Shown here: in pieces, positions 27,076 to 35,783 of the stretch
Layout: every line of letters begins with the position of its first letter
How positions within the stretch are numbered: position 1 is the first letter of the stretch
Assembly: GCF_024372725.1 (NCBI RefSeq)
Contig: NZ_VOUA01000015.1
Location: 1 to 64,000, forward strand
Origin: Methanosarcina sp. KYL-1
GTDB lineage: Archaea; Halobacteriota; Methanosarcinia; Methanosarcinales; Methanosarcinaceae
Length of the DNA stretch: 64,000 bases
Direction of reading: 5' to 3'
Notes under the pieces: generated by a model
The model's database searches: none
What the model was told of the DNA's origin: nothing
What the model saw: only the letters and a program-made list of their open reading frames with translations
Made by a program: the position numbers and the translations under genes

Positions 27076-28203
27076 TTATGTGTAAAACTTACCTCTTACT
27101 TTACAATGGTCACAATTTTCACGATGTTTTGTCACTATCGAACGTGTAATTTGTAGAGGATGATCAAAAATCATTGCCAGTTCCCCTCCCATTCGCTTAT
27201 CATTATTGTTGCAAACAAGCGTGAAATTTTTCAATGAATTAATCACTTTCGGTACATATTCGCTATCGTTTCTATTTAGTAAATCAACAATAATCTTCAA
27301 TCCTATTATAGTAATAAAGTTAATATCTAACGAGATACCTGGTTCATATGCTATTTTTGCTTCGTCTTCTTCAAATGAATAAACGTGTCTATTCACAGAC
27401 ACTCGATTGCTTAATATATTTCTTTCACCAAAAACACAATTGTAACAAGCTGTTAATCCTGGTAGGGAATAAAATATTTCTCCTGCAAAAGCTCTTTCCC
27501 AGAAACCAATACTTACAAAAGGGATGTCTAAAAGCTGTGATATCCTATTAGCATACAAGTCACTTTCTCGATTGTCGGTGGCTCCAATTATTAATTCTAT
27601 TCCTTTTTCACTGATATTTTTAAAGTCGTCTTCCGAAAGGCTTTGAATCCGAGATTTGAAAGTGGCAATTTTTGCAGACGAATTTATATTGTGGATAGCT
27701 TCTTCAACAGCGTTAACTTTGTATTTACCCACATCTTTAATCCCACATTGGTGACGACAAATATTGTGATAAGCTAAAATATCACTGTCGACTAATACGA
27801 AATTTCCAATACCCAATTTTGCCAGCTCAATTGCAATTAAACTCCCAACTGATCCACACCCTGCTATTAACACATTTTTTTTCAGGAATTTAGAACTTTC
27901 AATAATTCCTGTATTTCGAGAAAAAATATCATTAACAAGAGAATATGGTTCAATGTTGCAATCTTCATTAATACTAGTTTTGAATACTAGATCTCCATTT
28001 TCAGCATAAACACCATTTATTTGATGTGTTGTATTCACTGTAGTACTTTTTTCAATTGCACCTAAGTACTCTAGGCCATCTGTTTCAATACCTGTTATTA
28101 CATTATATGAATTTGTGGATTTATTGTAATATCCATATAAATCATATGAATTCCTTTGTTCTATATATTTCAGAGGTAAGTAAATCGTCGGTTTAGGAAG
28201 CAT
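27076..28203 (-). CDS. E1-like ubiquitin-activating-type enzyme (ThiF/MoeB fold)
   Basis: 375 aa. An unrecognised N-terminal region of about 105 residues precedes a ThiF/E1 adenylation domain: nucleotide loop AGCGSVGS (114-121), VDSD (138-141), NICRHQ with the E1 Asn/Arg/Gln set (147-152), Lys 160, and GATDNRESD (207-215). Two CxxC pairs (253/256 and 364/367) form the structural zinc site. E1-like enzymes adenylate the C terminus of a ubiquitin-like protein. I cannot identify a clear catalytic cysteine. The ATG abuts the JAMM gene stop, indicating coupling. Base composition is much richer in A+T than the flanking housekeeping genes. Confidence 0.88.
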   Translation of the reverse strand: MLPKPTIYLPLKYIEQRNSYDLYGYYNKSTNSYNVITGIETDGLEYLGAIEKSTTVNTTHQINGVYAENGDLVFKTSINEDCNIEPYSLVNDIFSRNTGIIESSKFLKKNVLIAGCGSVGSLIAIELAKLGIGNFVLVDSDILAYHNICRHQCGIKDVGKYKVNAVEEAIHNINSSAKIATFKSRIQSLSEDDFKNISEKGIELIIGATDNRESDLYANRISQLLDIPFVSIGFWERAFAGEIFYSLPGLTACYNCVFGERNILSNRVSVNRHVYSFEEDEAKIAYEPGISLDINFITIIGLKIIVDLLNRNDSEYVPKVINSLKNFTLVCNNNDKRMGGELAMIFDHPLQITRSIVTKHRENCDHCKVRGKFYT

Positions 28204-29325
28204 TTATATTCCACTCCTTTTAGAATGGTCACAATATAGTGATTCAAATTCATCTAGTGTAATTTCTTTTTCTGTCCATGATTCATAAGATTTTATCCAA
28301 TTAATTGCAAATGATAACGAATTCACGGCATTTTGAGAAACACTAAAATTATTTTCTTTGACATTTTTAACATCCTGCTGAATATAGAATTCGCCATTAT
28401 CATCTTTTCTCAGGTAAGGAATATTATCTGTACTAATTATTTTTTCTGAATTTACTATATATCCTCTTATAGGATGTTCTCCATTTTCTTTTTGAGGGTA
28501 AAAATCTTGGTAAATAATTGCTAGGAGCCAATTATTTTTTTTTGGAGATTTGACGGTGCCTAGCCACATCATTTTTCCATCTGGTAAAGTTTCAAGTTCA
28601 AATTGTGGGAACAATCTTTCCATAAGTCTTTTCTCATATTTCAGTAACTCTGGAAAATCTTGATACCATAGACTATGCTTTTGTACTAGAAGTCCATTAT
28701 TGCTTCTTTCTGTACATTTGGTTGGGAAAAATGAAAGGTTTACATCAATTGTTCTTGCAGCATAATTTTCATTTATTGTCTTATTATTCCCATTAATTGT
28801 TTCTAAAACTTCTTTGAGCGTAAATTCTTTTATATTAAACTTAGATAGCAATAATTCATGCTCCATTATTTCATAATTAATTTTACGATATTGATTATTT
28901 GCTTCAAAAAAGTACAGAGTAAACTTGAAATCAGGCATCATATTAACTAATGCAGAAATAATTCCTTCTGGAGAAATTTTTATGAAATTTGAAAACGTAG
29001 CTAAATCGGTGCCAGAAAAATCATTGAATGAATCTGGATGACGGTGCCACAAACCAAGTATTACAAGCGATCCGCCATATCTCCTTGCTATTTTGTTTGC
29101 TAAATGTGTTTGATATTCATGATCATATTCAAAATATGCTTGTGAAAAAAAAGATTTGGGTCCAGGATCAATAGTTTCAAGGACAATCCAGTAATTATTA
29201 ATCTTTTTTCCTATAAAAAGTCCACCCGTTTCTGTGGATATTCTTTCTTTTGTTTCCAGCAAGATATCTGTAAATGCTCTTTTTGAGAAAATAATGTGAT
29301 CTTCTCTCTTTTTTTTTAAATGCAT
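28204..29325 (-). CDS. JAMM/MPN isopeptidase fused to an E2-like (UBC) domain lacking the Cys
   Basis: 373 aa. The N-terminal JAMM zinc peptidase domain is complete: Glu32 in ETGGLFIG, then His94, His96-Pro97, Ser104 and Asp107 in GLWHRHPDSFNDFSGTD. Such enzymes process or remove ubiquitin-like modifiers. From about residue 225 there is a second domain homologous to the neighbouring E2-like protein (PQFELETLPDGKMMWLGTV ... AINWIKSYESW). Where the neighbour has YYLC this one has FYIQ, so the fused copy looks catalytically dead and may position the substrate. ATG 29325 is chosen because GAGGT lies 6 bp upstream; an overlapping ATG at 29394 is unlikely. Confidence 0.85.
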   Translation of the reverse strand: MHLKKKREDHIIFSKRAFTDILLETKERISTETGGLFIGKKINNYWIVLETIDPGPKSFFSQAYFEYDHEYQTHLANKIARRYGGSLVILGLWHRHPDSFNDFSGTDLATFSNFIKISPEGIISALVNMMPDFKFTLYFFEANNQYRKINYEIMEHELLLSKFNIKEFTLKEVLETINGNNKTINENYAARTIDVNLSFFPTKCTERSNNGLLVQKHSLWYQDFPELLKYEKRLMERLFPQFELETLPDGKMMWLGTVKSPKKNNWLLAIIYQDFYPQKENGEHPIRGYIVNSEKIISTDNIPYLRKDDNGEFYIQQDVKNVKENNFSVSQNAVNSLSFAINWIKSYESWTEKEITLDEFESLYCDHSKRSGI

Positions 29326-29335
29326 GTGGAAACCT

Positions 29336-29893
29336 CTAATAATCGTGAGATGCAAATTCTCTTTCCGATATATCTCCATGTATCCAAGATTCAAATAAGA
29401 ATATCCATTTGGATGCCCAACCTAATGCACTAACAGCAGTTGATGCTTCTAAAACCCTTCCTCTGTTGTCTCTTCTTGCAATAAAATTTTTTGGATCAAC
29501 AGTACACAAATAATATATTCCTTCACTATCCCTTACGGTATGTGGTATTGTGCCATATTGAGCGATTATTTGGTTTAAATCTGGTTTAATCGCGTACACT
29601 TTTATTGATCCCCCATAATCATCATTATTTGGGTGATTATTTTCGTAAATCGCAGCAAGGGTCCATAAGACTCCTCTATTCGATTTTAGTGTACCATGCC
29701 ACATAATTCTTCCATCTCCCACCTCTGCTAACTCAAACTGTGGAAAATTTCGAATCATTGCTTTTATTTCATAATCAAGCAATTGACGATTTGTGTCGTA
29801 CCAATAAAAAGCAGCGAGTTCCCCTTTAGGTACTACTATCATCTTTTCTTTATCTTTTCTGCTTTGAACATAGCATACGCTACTTTTTGTCAT
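29336..29893 (-). CDS. E2-like (UBC-fold) protein with candidate catalytic Cys130
   Basis: 185 aa. Core pattern PQFELAEVGDGRIMWHGTLK, then a beta strand WTLAAIYENNHPNN, and a C-terminal helical ASTAVSALGWASKWIFLFESW. This is the layout of E2-like proteins found next to E1-like and JAMM genes in bacterial conjugation operons (WxG strand, xxYPxxYP-like strand, Cys, W/YE-W helix). Cys130 (YYLC) falls at the position expected for the thioester cysteine. It would accept the modifier from the E1 and pass it to a target. GGGGATTC lies about 8 bp before ATG 29893. The 29336 stop is 10 bp before the JAMM gene. Confidence 0.72.
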   Translation of the reverse strand: MTKSSVCYVQSRKDKEKMIVVPKGELAAFYWYDTNRQLLDYEIKAMIRNFPQFELAEVGDGRIMWHGTLKSNRGVLWTLAAIYENNHPNNDDYGGSIKVYAIKPDLNQIIAQYGTIPHTVRDSEGIYYLCTVDPKNFIARRDNRGRVLEASTAVSALGWASKWIFLFESWIHGDISEREFASHDY

Positions 29894-29981
29894 ATTACTG
29901 AATCCCCTAATACCAATATTCTGAGATTTATGTATCTAAATACTGTACTAATTATGACCTTATTGCAAAAAATAAAAAAAT

Positions 29982-30125
29982 TTAGGCTAATTTACCTTCA
30001 GGTACTCTTATTCCTCTATCTCCTTCTTCAGCACTCCCAAGGCTCCCATCTGGCCTTGCAACTACATCTTCGCCATTTTTTAGATTTTCTCTTAGTTGCT
30101 TAAATCTATCAGTTACAACACTCAT
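29982..30125 (-). CDS. 47-aa protein at the head of the E1/E2/JAMM operon
   Basis: A short gene with a strong AGGTGAG Shine-Dalgarno 4 bp before ATG 30125. The product begins MSVVTDRFKQLRENLKNGED and ends RVPEGKLA. It is charged, hydrophilic, Gly/Asp-rich and probably partly disordered. It is too short for a full beta-grasp ubiquitin fold, yet it sits where the modifier gene stands in related operons. It may be a peptide modifier, a dedicated substrate, or a regulator. The 88-bp gap to the E2-like gene fits cotranscription. The region 30126-31045 upstream holds its promoter. Confidence 0.7.
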   Translation of the reverse strand: MSVVTDRFKQLRENLKNGEDVVARPDGSLGSAEEGDRGIRVPEGKLA

Positions 30126-30259
30126 TATCTCACCTAATATTCTTTATGATGCTATTTGGAAGATTGCCTAATGAGATCGTTCCCGTTGAACTATATAGTC
30201 ATTACCAACCTACTAACTCCAATGAAAGTAGGATTCAATCATACAAAAAGATTTTTAAT

Positions 30260-30478
30260 TTAATTTAATTTAATTATTAATTGTAATACACAAGTATTAT
30301 CAAATATCTTGTATATAGGCTCTTTAAAGTTAACAATATTTATATACAATTGACTAGATTTCGATTCAGAATCAAGAATCTCTTTTAACTCCCTGCTCAT
30401 CCTTACATATTTTTCGGCTCTTCGCTGTTTTGTATGGGTTGAAAATAATTGCTTAGTTATAAAGTAGCCAGACCAAAG
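30260..30478 (-). pseudogene. Possible gene remnant (about 70 codons, no proper start)
   Basis: An open stretch without an upstream ATG reads ...FITKQLFSTHTKQRRAEKYV, then MSRELKEILDSESKSS, ending at 30260. Residue composition looks protein-like (charged helix). An internal ATG at 30400 would give 46 aa, without a Shine-Dalgarno. It lies in the 920-bp gap upstream of the conjugation operon. I do not recognise it. Nothing else in 30126-31045 looks like a gene, apart from the 36-bp repeat. Confidence 0.3.
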
Positions 30479-30940
30479 TTATAAACATCAAGCAAGAATG
30501 TGATTTTCAACAGCACAAGTTTCTAAATCTTATACATGTTACTTCGATATCTGAAACACCGAAACCACCCCCAAAGCCGTCCATTCTGACCTTTTATTTG
30601 TGAAGTAGGATATCTGGTGTGTGTAGTGTGAGATGGTCTATTTTTCTCGTCCGTTTTGTTGACTTTTAAGCGTGAATGATGTATTACCCTTACCTTTGAC
30701 CTGATCGTGCGAAATTGGGCGGAAATTCTCAGTAGTGAAGTTGAAGCCTGGAAGCCTAGAAGCCCTTTTGCCCGGTTGCCTGTTGGATCATGTTGGGGTT
30801 TGCGTGGGTGTCGTGTGATAGCAACATAATACGAAAACGTTGCTGTTTTTGCTTCCTTGCCTTTCCAAAACGTCTATGATCTCTATATGGAATTAGTAAA
30901 AATAGCAACATTTTATGGTAAAAAGTTGTCTTCCATCGAC

Positions 30941-30976
30941 AATCTCCTGAGAACCTTGCGGACGGAAACCTATAAA
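30941..30976 (+). repeat. 36-bp imperfect direct repeat, right copy (also the SET-gene promoter region)
   Basis: It differs from 26244-26279 at five positions, four of them transitions. It ends in CCTATAAA, a TATA box about 70 bp before the SET gene, so it probably belongs to that gene's promoter. The left copy may then be a leftover duplicate made when the island inserted. Confidence 0.75.
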
Positions 30977-31045
30977 TCCTTAGCCTTTGCCACATAATGG
31001 AATAATTAACAGGCAACGCAGAAGAAGTTACAGGAGCCTGATCTC

Positions 31046-31432
31046 ATGTCACTGATAAGTGTTAAAGACGCACCCGGCAAAGGTAAAGGCGTATTTGCAC
31101 AGAAAAATTTCGAAAAAGGCGAAATCATAGAAACCTGTCCCGTCATAGTCCTTCCCCCGGAAGAAGTAGATATTCTGGAACACACAAAGCTCTTCAATTA
31201 CTACTTCGCCTGGGGTTCCGACTCAAGAGAAGCAGCGATTGCCCTGGGTTACGGGTCCTTATACAACCACTCGTACACCCCGAACGCAAAATACGAAAAA
31301 GACCTCAAAAACGGCCTTTTGAAATACGTCTGCATAAGAGACATCCAGCAAAATGAAGAAATCACAATAAACTACAACTGCGACCCGGAGGACAAAACAC
31401 CTGTCTGGTTTGATGTTGCGAGCCAGAACTGA
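31046..31432 (+). CDS. SET-domain protein lysine methyltransferase
   Basis: 128 aa, essentially a minimal SET domain: GKGVFAQKNFEKGEIIE at the N terminus, the YGSLYNHSYTPNA motif (NHS, cofactor binding), and EEITINYN with the catalytic Tyr region near residue 112. A homologous M. mazei SET protein is reported to methylate a lysine of the chromatin protein MC1, so a DNA-binding protein is a reasonable substrate guess. There is a TATA box at 30969-30976 and GGAG about 12 bp before the ATG. Monocistronic. Confidence 0.9.
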   Translation: MSLISVKDAPGKGKGVFAQKNFEKGEIIETCPVIVLPPEEVDILEHTKLFNYYFAWGSDSREAAIALGYGSLYNHSYTPNAKYEKDLKNGLLKYVCIRDIQQNEEITINYNCDPEDKTPVWFDVASQN

Positions 31433-31638
31433 TTTCCGGATCTTAATCAACCTTATAGTTTCCGTTTACCAGTTTCCTTTTGCCTTTATTTTTTTCTTTT
31501 TTCATAATCGGCTGGGTTTTTTTGCCGTGGGGAGAGTACTGCCCGCATCGGGGTTAATTTTAGTTACAAAAAGCCTCATTATAATTTAAGTCATAGATTC
31601 AGGTAAGGTTCCTGTTCATAATTCACTGGAGTTAAAAG

Positions 31639-32457
31639 TTGGAAAACACACTATTGACAATTCTGAAATTAAGCCTGTTCGAAACCTTCTACGTCACAGG
31701 CCTCCTGATCCTCATAGGCCTGGTCCTCGGCATTATCGGAAACAGGGCCAACTTCTACATCCAGAGGGTGTTCGGCTGGAAAGGCATCATGCTGACCGCC
31801 TGGATAGGCACCCCGGTCCACGAGCTCGGCCACCTGCTGATGTGTATTTTGTTCAGGCACAAGATCCAGGATTTCAAGCTGGTCGACCTGAAAGCCCGAA
31901 ACGGAGTCCTGGGTTCGGTCCAGCACACCTGGAACCGGAAAAGCCTTTACCAGAATATTGGGAACTTTTTCATAGGCATGGGCCCGATCTTCAGCGGCAC
32001 GGCTGCCCTGGTCCTGGGGATGTACCTGCTGCTTCCCGACTCTTTTGCCAGGTTTGGAAACTACCTTACTCTCGATACCGGCCAGCTTGATTCCGGCACA
32101 CTGGTAAATATTTTCGTACTGACTGGCGAGCTCTTTGCCAGCATATTTTCTGCGGAAAACGTGGCTTCCCTCAATTTCTGGATCTATTTTGCCCTGGCAA
32201 TCGGCATCTCCTCCCACATCGCTCTCAGCAAGGAGGACCTTAAAGGAGCTTCAAGGGGCCTGGTTACAATCTTCACCCTTATTTTCCTGATAAATCTGGT
32301 TGCCCTTGTCCTCAACGCCGACCTTTCCGGCTTCTTCATGGAGATCCTGGCCCTCAACGTTTACCTGCTGGCGTTCTCAATGGTTTCGATCGTTTTTTCT
32401 TCGATCAGGCTGGTTTTGAGCGCTTTTGCTTATTTTCTGGTCTACAAAGTCCCCTGA
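31639..32457 (+). CDS. Polytopic membrane protein with HExxH motif (M50-like)
   Basis: 272 aa with about six or seven hydrophobic helices. HELGHLLM near residue 61 (PVHELGHLLMCILF) is the zinc-binding motif of intramembrane M50-type peptidases, and the NFFIGMGPIFSGTAALVLG segment resembles their later conserved helix. Peptidase activity is plausible but not certain; many such HELGH membrane proteins are uncharacterised. It starts with TTG 31639, 8 bp after GGAG. About 100 bp separates it from the next membrane protein gene. Confidence 0.75.
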   Translation: MENTLLTILKLSLFETFYVTGLLILIGLVLGIIGNRANFYIQRVFGWKGIMLTAWIGTPVHELGHLLMCILFRHKIQDFKLVDLKARNGVLGSVQHTWNRKSLYQNIGNFFIGMGPIFSGTAALVLGMYLLLPDSFARFGNYLTLDTGQLDSGTLVNIFVLTGELFASIFSAENVASLNFWIYFALAIGISSHIALSKEDLKGASRGLVTIFTLIFLINLVALVLNADLSGFFMEILALNVYLLAFSMVSIVFSSIRLVLSAFAYFLVYKVP

Positions 32458-32559
32458 TGTACGGCAATTTTTCCCTGAAATTGTTCCGCACTATTCAGGG
32501 CAGAATTATAATTCGGATGCAGCAAAAAGTAGAAAAGGGAAGGGTGAGTAAAAAGAGAA

Positions 32560-32940
32560 TTGGGGGACATTATAGCGAGAAGGAAAACGCATCTGACCTT
32601 TGGAGTGCTGATTTCCTTAATTATCCTTTCGTACCTGATTTCAAAAGGCCTTGTCAGCAGTTTCTGGGTTCTAACGATTGCCCTGGCATCCTCGGCTGTC
32701 GGAGCCGTGCTGCCCGATGTGGTCGAGCGCCCGAAAAGCAGCCGCCACAGGAAGTTTTTCCATTCGGTCCTTTTCCTGGCGCTGGTATTGCTGTTCCTGG
32801 CTTACACCTACACAAGAATCCTGACTGCCGGCCTCGGGGATGAGGTCACTTTCGGTCTTTTCTTTGCAGGAGTGGGGTATGTTACTCACCTGCTGCTGGA
32901 TGCACTGACGCCGGCGAGGCTTCCGGTGGTGGGGTTGTGA
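32560..32940 (+). CDS. DUF457/YdjM-family membrane protein
   Basis: 126 aa with four hydrophobic helices and the family's histidine/aspartate pattern: THLTFG near the start, GAVLPDVVERPKSSRHRKFFHS, and THLLLDALTP at the end. Members are described as membrane-bound metal-dependent hydrolases of unknown substrate. A TTG start is inferred (32560) with GGTGAG 11 bp upstream. A longer out-of-frame reading (from 32457) overlaps it and is judged a shadow. Confidence 0.78.
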   Translation: MGDIIARRKTHLTFGVLISLIILSYLISKGLVSSFWVLTIALASSAVGAVLPDVVERPKSSRHRKFFHSVLFLALVLLFLAYTYTRILTAGLGDEVTFGLFFAGVGYVTHLLLDALTPARLPVVGL

Positions 32941-33075
32941 TTAATTACGGTTTTATGCAATTCTATGGTTGGGATGTGGTTGTAAACTTGACAAGGAAAT
33001 GTAAATACAAAGCTAGGTTTAGCAGGTTTGCAGACATGGAGGATTAAGATTCCAATTCTTCTTAATATTTATGGG

Positions 33076-34191
33076 TTATATAATTTGTTTAGACGATTCC
33101 AACCATTTTACTTTATATTCATAGAATTGTCTTGAGACAATGTTCCATATTTCTTTAAGAATACTTTGCTTATCACTTTCAGTTAAATGATCTGAGTCTA
33201 AATCATTGATGTCGCTTTTTGTAAGTACTTTTTCAAGAGTATCGGGCTCTTCATATTTTTTTACATCCCCCGATAATCCAATCTCAAATCTTCTCTTGTT
33301 ACTTTTAGACAGTAGTTGAACAACAAATAAGCGACTTGATCTGCGATCGTGAAGAATTATGTTTGCACCCTCAAGGAAAGCACTACGTTTTTTAAGGTTT
33401 TCCAATATTTCGTTTATATCCATACGTTTTACTTCTTGGCTTCCTTTTAGATGGTTATCTTCGAAGGAATCAGATGTGTTCAGGTCATCTGCTTTATTCC
33501 GATTATATTTAATTATTCCTAGAACTTCATACTCTTTATCTAATACCTTCATAAGTTCTCTGAAGAACTCATGTCTTTTATCAGTCGTGGGAATTATAGA
33601 CAAATCACTTTCAATAAGCTTCAATTTTAGATCTGAATCATTAGAAATAATGCTACTAAGGATGCCAAATACTACAGAATAGTCAGTATCACGATTCAGT
33701 ATTAATGTAGCTATGAATGTATTTCCGATTTTTGAAATCTCAAAATTTGCTTCTCTTTTTACAGTTTCAAATATATTATAGCTAGTTACTTCATCAATAA
33801 AATATTCAATGTCTATACTTAATTTGTTAGGCTCTGGAACAATGTGAGTAATTTTGCTTTCTTTTATATCTCCAAATTCGTTACCTATGTGAGTGCTTAG
33901 ATAATCATAGAGATTTTCCAGTGTAACATCAACGTCTGCTTCCAAAATGAATCCCGAAAGCTTTGGGAAAGCTTTTACACCTGTGTATTTCAATAAATTT
34001 TCTTGAGAATCAATGCCTATAAAAAAATTTGATGCAAGGCTGGCCATCGCGTCTTTTTCGTTTGCAAATGCAAAAACACCTCTCTCTTTAAAATACTCTT
34101 GAGCACTATGGAGCCTTATATGGTTGCTACTAAAGAAAAGCTGAAGAGTATGGTAGTCTTTAAATAAGCTATTTTCTTTAGTTCCACTCAT
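33076..34191 (-). CDS. Hypothetical protein C of an AT-rich three-gene operon, 371 aa
   Basis: Soluble 371-aa protein with no family I recognise. It is rich in Lys, Glu, Asp, Ser and Ile, with mixed alpha/beta character, a predicted helix around MDINEILENLKKRSAFLEG, and a C-terminal helical tail. Its ATG overlaps the last codons of the nuclease-like gene (34188-34191), so the two are translationally coupled. Last gene of the operon. Confidence 0.7.
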   Translation of the reverse strand: MSGTKENSLFKDYHTLQLFFSSNHIRLHSAQEYFKERGVFAFANEKDAMASLASNFFIGIDSQENLLKYTGVKAFPKLSGFILEADVDVTLENLYDYLSTHIGNEFGDIKESKITHIVPEPNKLSIDIEYFIDEVTSYNIFETVKREANFEISKIGNTFIATLILNRDTDYSVVFGILSSIISNDSDLKLKLIESDLSIIPTTDKRHEFFRELMKVLDKEYEVLGIIKYNRNKADDLNTSDSFEDNHLKGSQEVKRMDINEILENLKKRSAFLEGANIILHDRRSSRLFVVQLLSKSNKRRFEIGLSGDVKKYEEPDTLEKVLTKSDINDLDSDHLTESDKQSILKEIWNIVSRQFYEYKVKWLESSKQII

Positions 34192-35099
34192 TTAGTAAAA
34201 ACTCCTGATATATCTAAAGATAGATTCATGTTGCTATCCAAACAATTTAAATTAATTTCCTTTTCAGCTCTTTTTTCCCATTCTACTTTGTATTGTTCAT
34301 ACAGAGATTTTTGTCTATAATCACCCTTTGCTAACAAGACCTCGAAAATATTGTGATTATATCTCCCGCAAAAATTTTCAACCAATTCAAGTGATTTTAA
34401 AGAGGGTTTGTCAAAAGAGATTGCATACTTTTTATCATCCAATTCAAATGGAATTATATCTGAAAATAGGTAAAACAATGATAATCTTTCATCCAGCTTC
34501 ATCCATTGGTTGACATTATAATAAGGATAATAATATTTCAATGTAAGATTTTGAACATAGTCTCTTTTTAAATTTATAAAGGCACTTAATCTATCATTTG
34601 TTAGAATAAATATTGTTGGGAAATTATTCCCCTTTTTGGTCTCGATTATCTTATATTCTTTCAATACTTTTTGATATTTATCGAGATCAAACTCATGAAA
34701 CCGATAACAAAGAATCCCATACTTAAAATAATGAATGTTATTCTTCTTTATTTTTTCATCATCACGTAATTCTTTCGACTTACTCGCGTTCTGTATTTTT
34801 TGCTTTAATGAGTCAATGTCTTTGGAAAGCCTACTTTTATTAAATAGAGTTGGATTATCAATCTTTTTACTTTCGATAATTATACCATGATTTCCTGATT
34901 CAAATGGTTCATATAGTTCATAAATGAAATCAAATCCCCTATTTTCCTCTTTATCATCATCAATCTTTAACAAGGATTTGACATCTACATTTTTATAAAG
35001 TAAATTCCATTTTACAAATTTTGAAAAAAAAGACTCTATTTCATTTTCGGTAAAAGAACCAAGTATATTTTTTCCTTCAGGGCCTTCCAGATTAACCAT
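34188..35099 (-). CDS. PD-(D/E)XK nuclease-like protein B of the three-gene operon, 303 aa
   Basis: The N-terminal third has the order of a restriction-endonuclease-like fold: an acidic helix (FTENEIESFF), then GFDFIYELYE with Asp57, then a hydrophobic strand ending in the E-x-K motif HGIIIESKKI (Glu76, Lys78). The remainder is helical and unrecognised. ATG 35099 directly abuts the stop of the upstream gene and its 3' end overlaps the next gene by 4 bp. Nuclease function is inferred from the D...ExK pattern only. The operon's AT-richness and context suggest a defence or mobile module. Confidence 0.68.
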   Translation of the reverse strand: MVNLEGPEGKNILGSFTENEIESFFSKFVKWNLLYKNVDVKSLLKIDDDKEENRGFDFIYELYEPFESGNHGIIIESKKIDNPTLFNKSRLSKDIDSLKQKIQNASKSKELRDDEKIKKNNIHYFKYGILCYRFHEFDLDKYQKVLKEYKIIETKKGNNFPTIFILTNDRLSAFINLKRDYVQNLTLKYYYPYYNVNQWMKLDERLSLFYLFSDIIPFELDDKKYAISFDKPSLKSLELVENFCGRYNHNIFEVLLAKGDYRQKSLYEQYKVEWEKRAEKEINLNCLDSNMNLSLDISGVFTK

Positions 35100-35783
35100 T
35101 TATAGATCTCCTGAATCGATGTGGTGAACAAAATGGATGATAATGTCGATGTTATCTTTTCTGCAGTTTTTAAATAGAAAGGATCCATTTTTGTGAATTG
35201 TAATAGATGAAGTATTTCCATCGTAACTTTCTAAGGATAATTTTATCTTTTCCACTTTTTTTCCATATTTAGCTATAACACTTAGAAGGATTTCTTTGTC
35301 TTTTATATTAGCAATATATTTACCCACCATCAAATCGCCATAATTAAATCCATTGATAACTGCTTGTTCACTTCTCACAATAAACTTTGAATTAGTTAAC
35401 AAATTAAGTAATTTTTGAAAATCTATTTCCAGAACATAGAAAGATATTCCAAAGATATTCGAGAGCCTTTTCAAAAGAAAGTCACTTTGTTTTTTTCCTG
35501 AAAAAATAATCATCATTTTGTTTTCTAGGTCCAATTGGAAATTGGTTTCCCTAATTACTTTTTCTGTCCTTTTGCAGTATCCATTATTATATTCCCCATA
35601 GGTAATTGGAACTTCTCGTAAATATTGGAAACAAAATAACTTATCTGAATTGTTGCTTAATAACGAGAAACCTTCGTCTGAGATCAAAGGATTAAAGGGA
35701 CTGTTTATTATTTGATTGACATCATCTGTATTAATTGATGATGCAATTTTGCTAACAGATGCTGATCGAAATCTGTACTCCAT
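35100..35783 (-). CDS. Hypothetical protein A, first gene of the three-gene operon, 227 aa
   Basis: Unrecognised 227-aa soluble protein, alpha/beta in appearance, with alternating strands such as KMMIIFSGKKQSDFLLKRL and IFGISFYVLEIDFQKLL. Starts at ATG 35783 and ends exactly one base before the nuclease-like gene begins. Upstream (35784-36196) there are 410 bp of AT-rich DNA in which I see no gene. Confidence 0.68.
   Translation of the reverse strand: MEYRFRSASVSKIASSINTDDVNQIINSPFNPLISDEGFSLLSNNSDKLFCFQYLREVPITYGEYNNGYCKRTEKVIRETNFQLDLENKMMIIFSGKKQSDFLLKRLSNIFGISFYVLEIDFQKLLNLLTNSKFIVRSEQAVINGFNYGDLMVGKYIANIKDKEILLSVIAKYGKKVEKIKLSLESYDGNTSSITIHKNGSFLFKNCRKDNIDIIIHFVHHIDSGDL

Noticed and set aside
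30756-31016. 86-codon minus-strand frame in the gap before the SET gene
   Set aside because: Runs through the SET promoter and the 36-bp repeat; odd composition and no start signal.
32457-32843. 128-codon frame overlapping the DUF457-like gene
   Set aside because: The other frame has clear DUF457 membrane features; this one is proline/arginine-rich out-of-frame reading.
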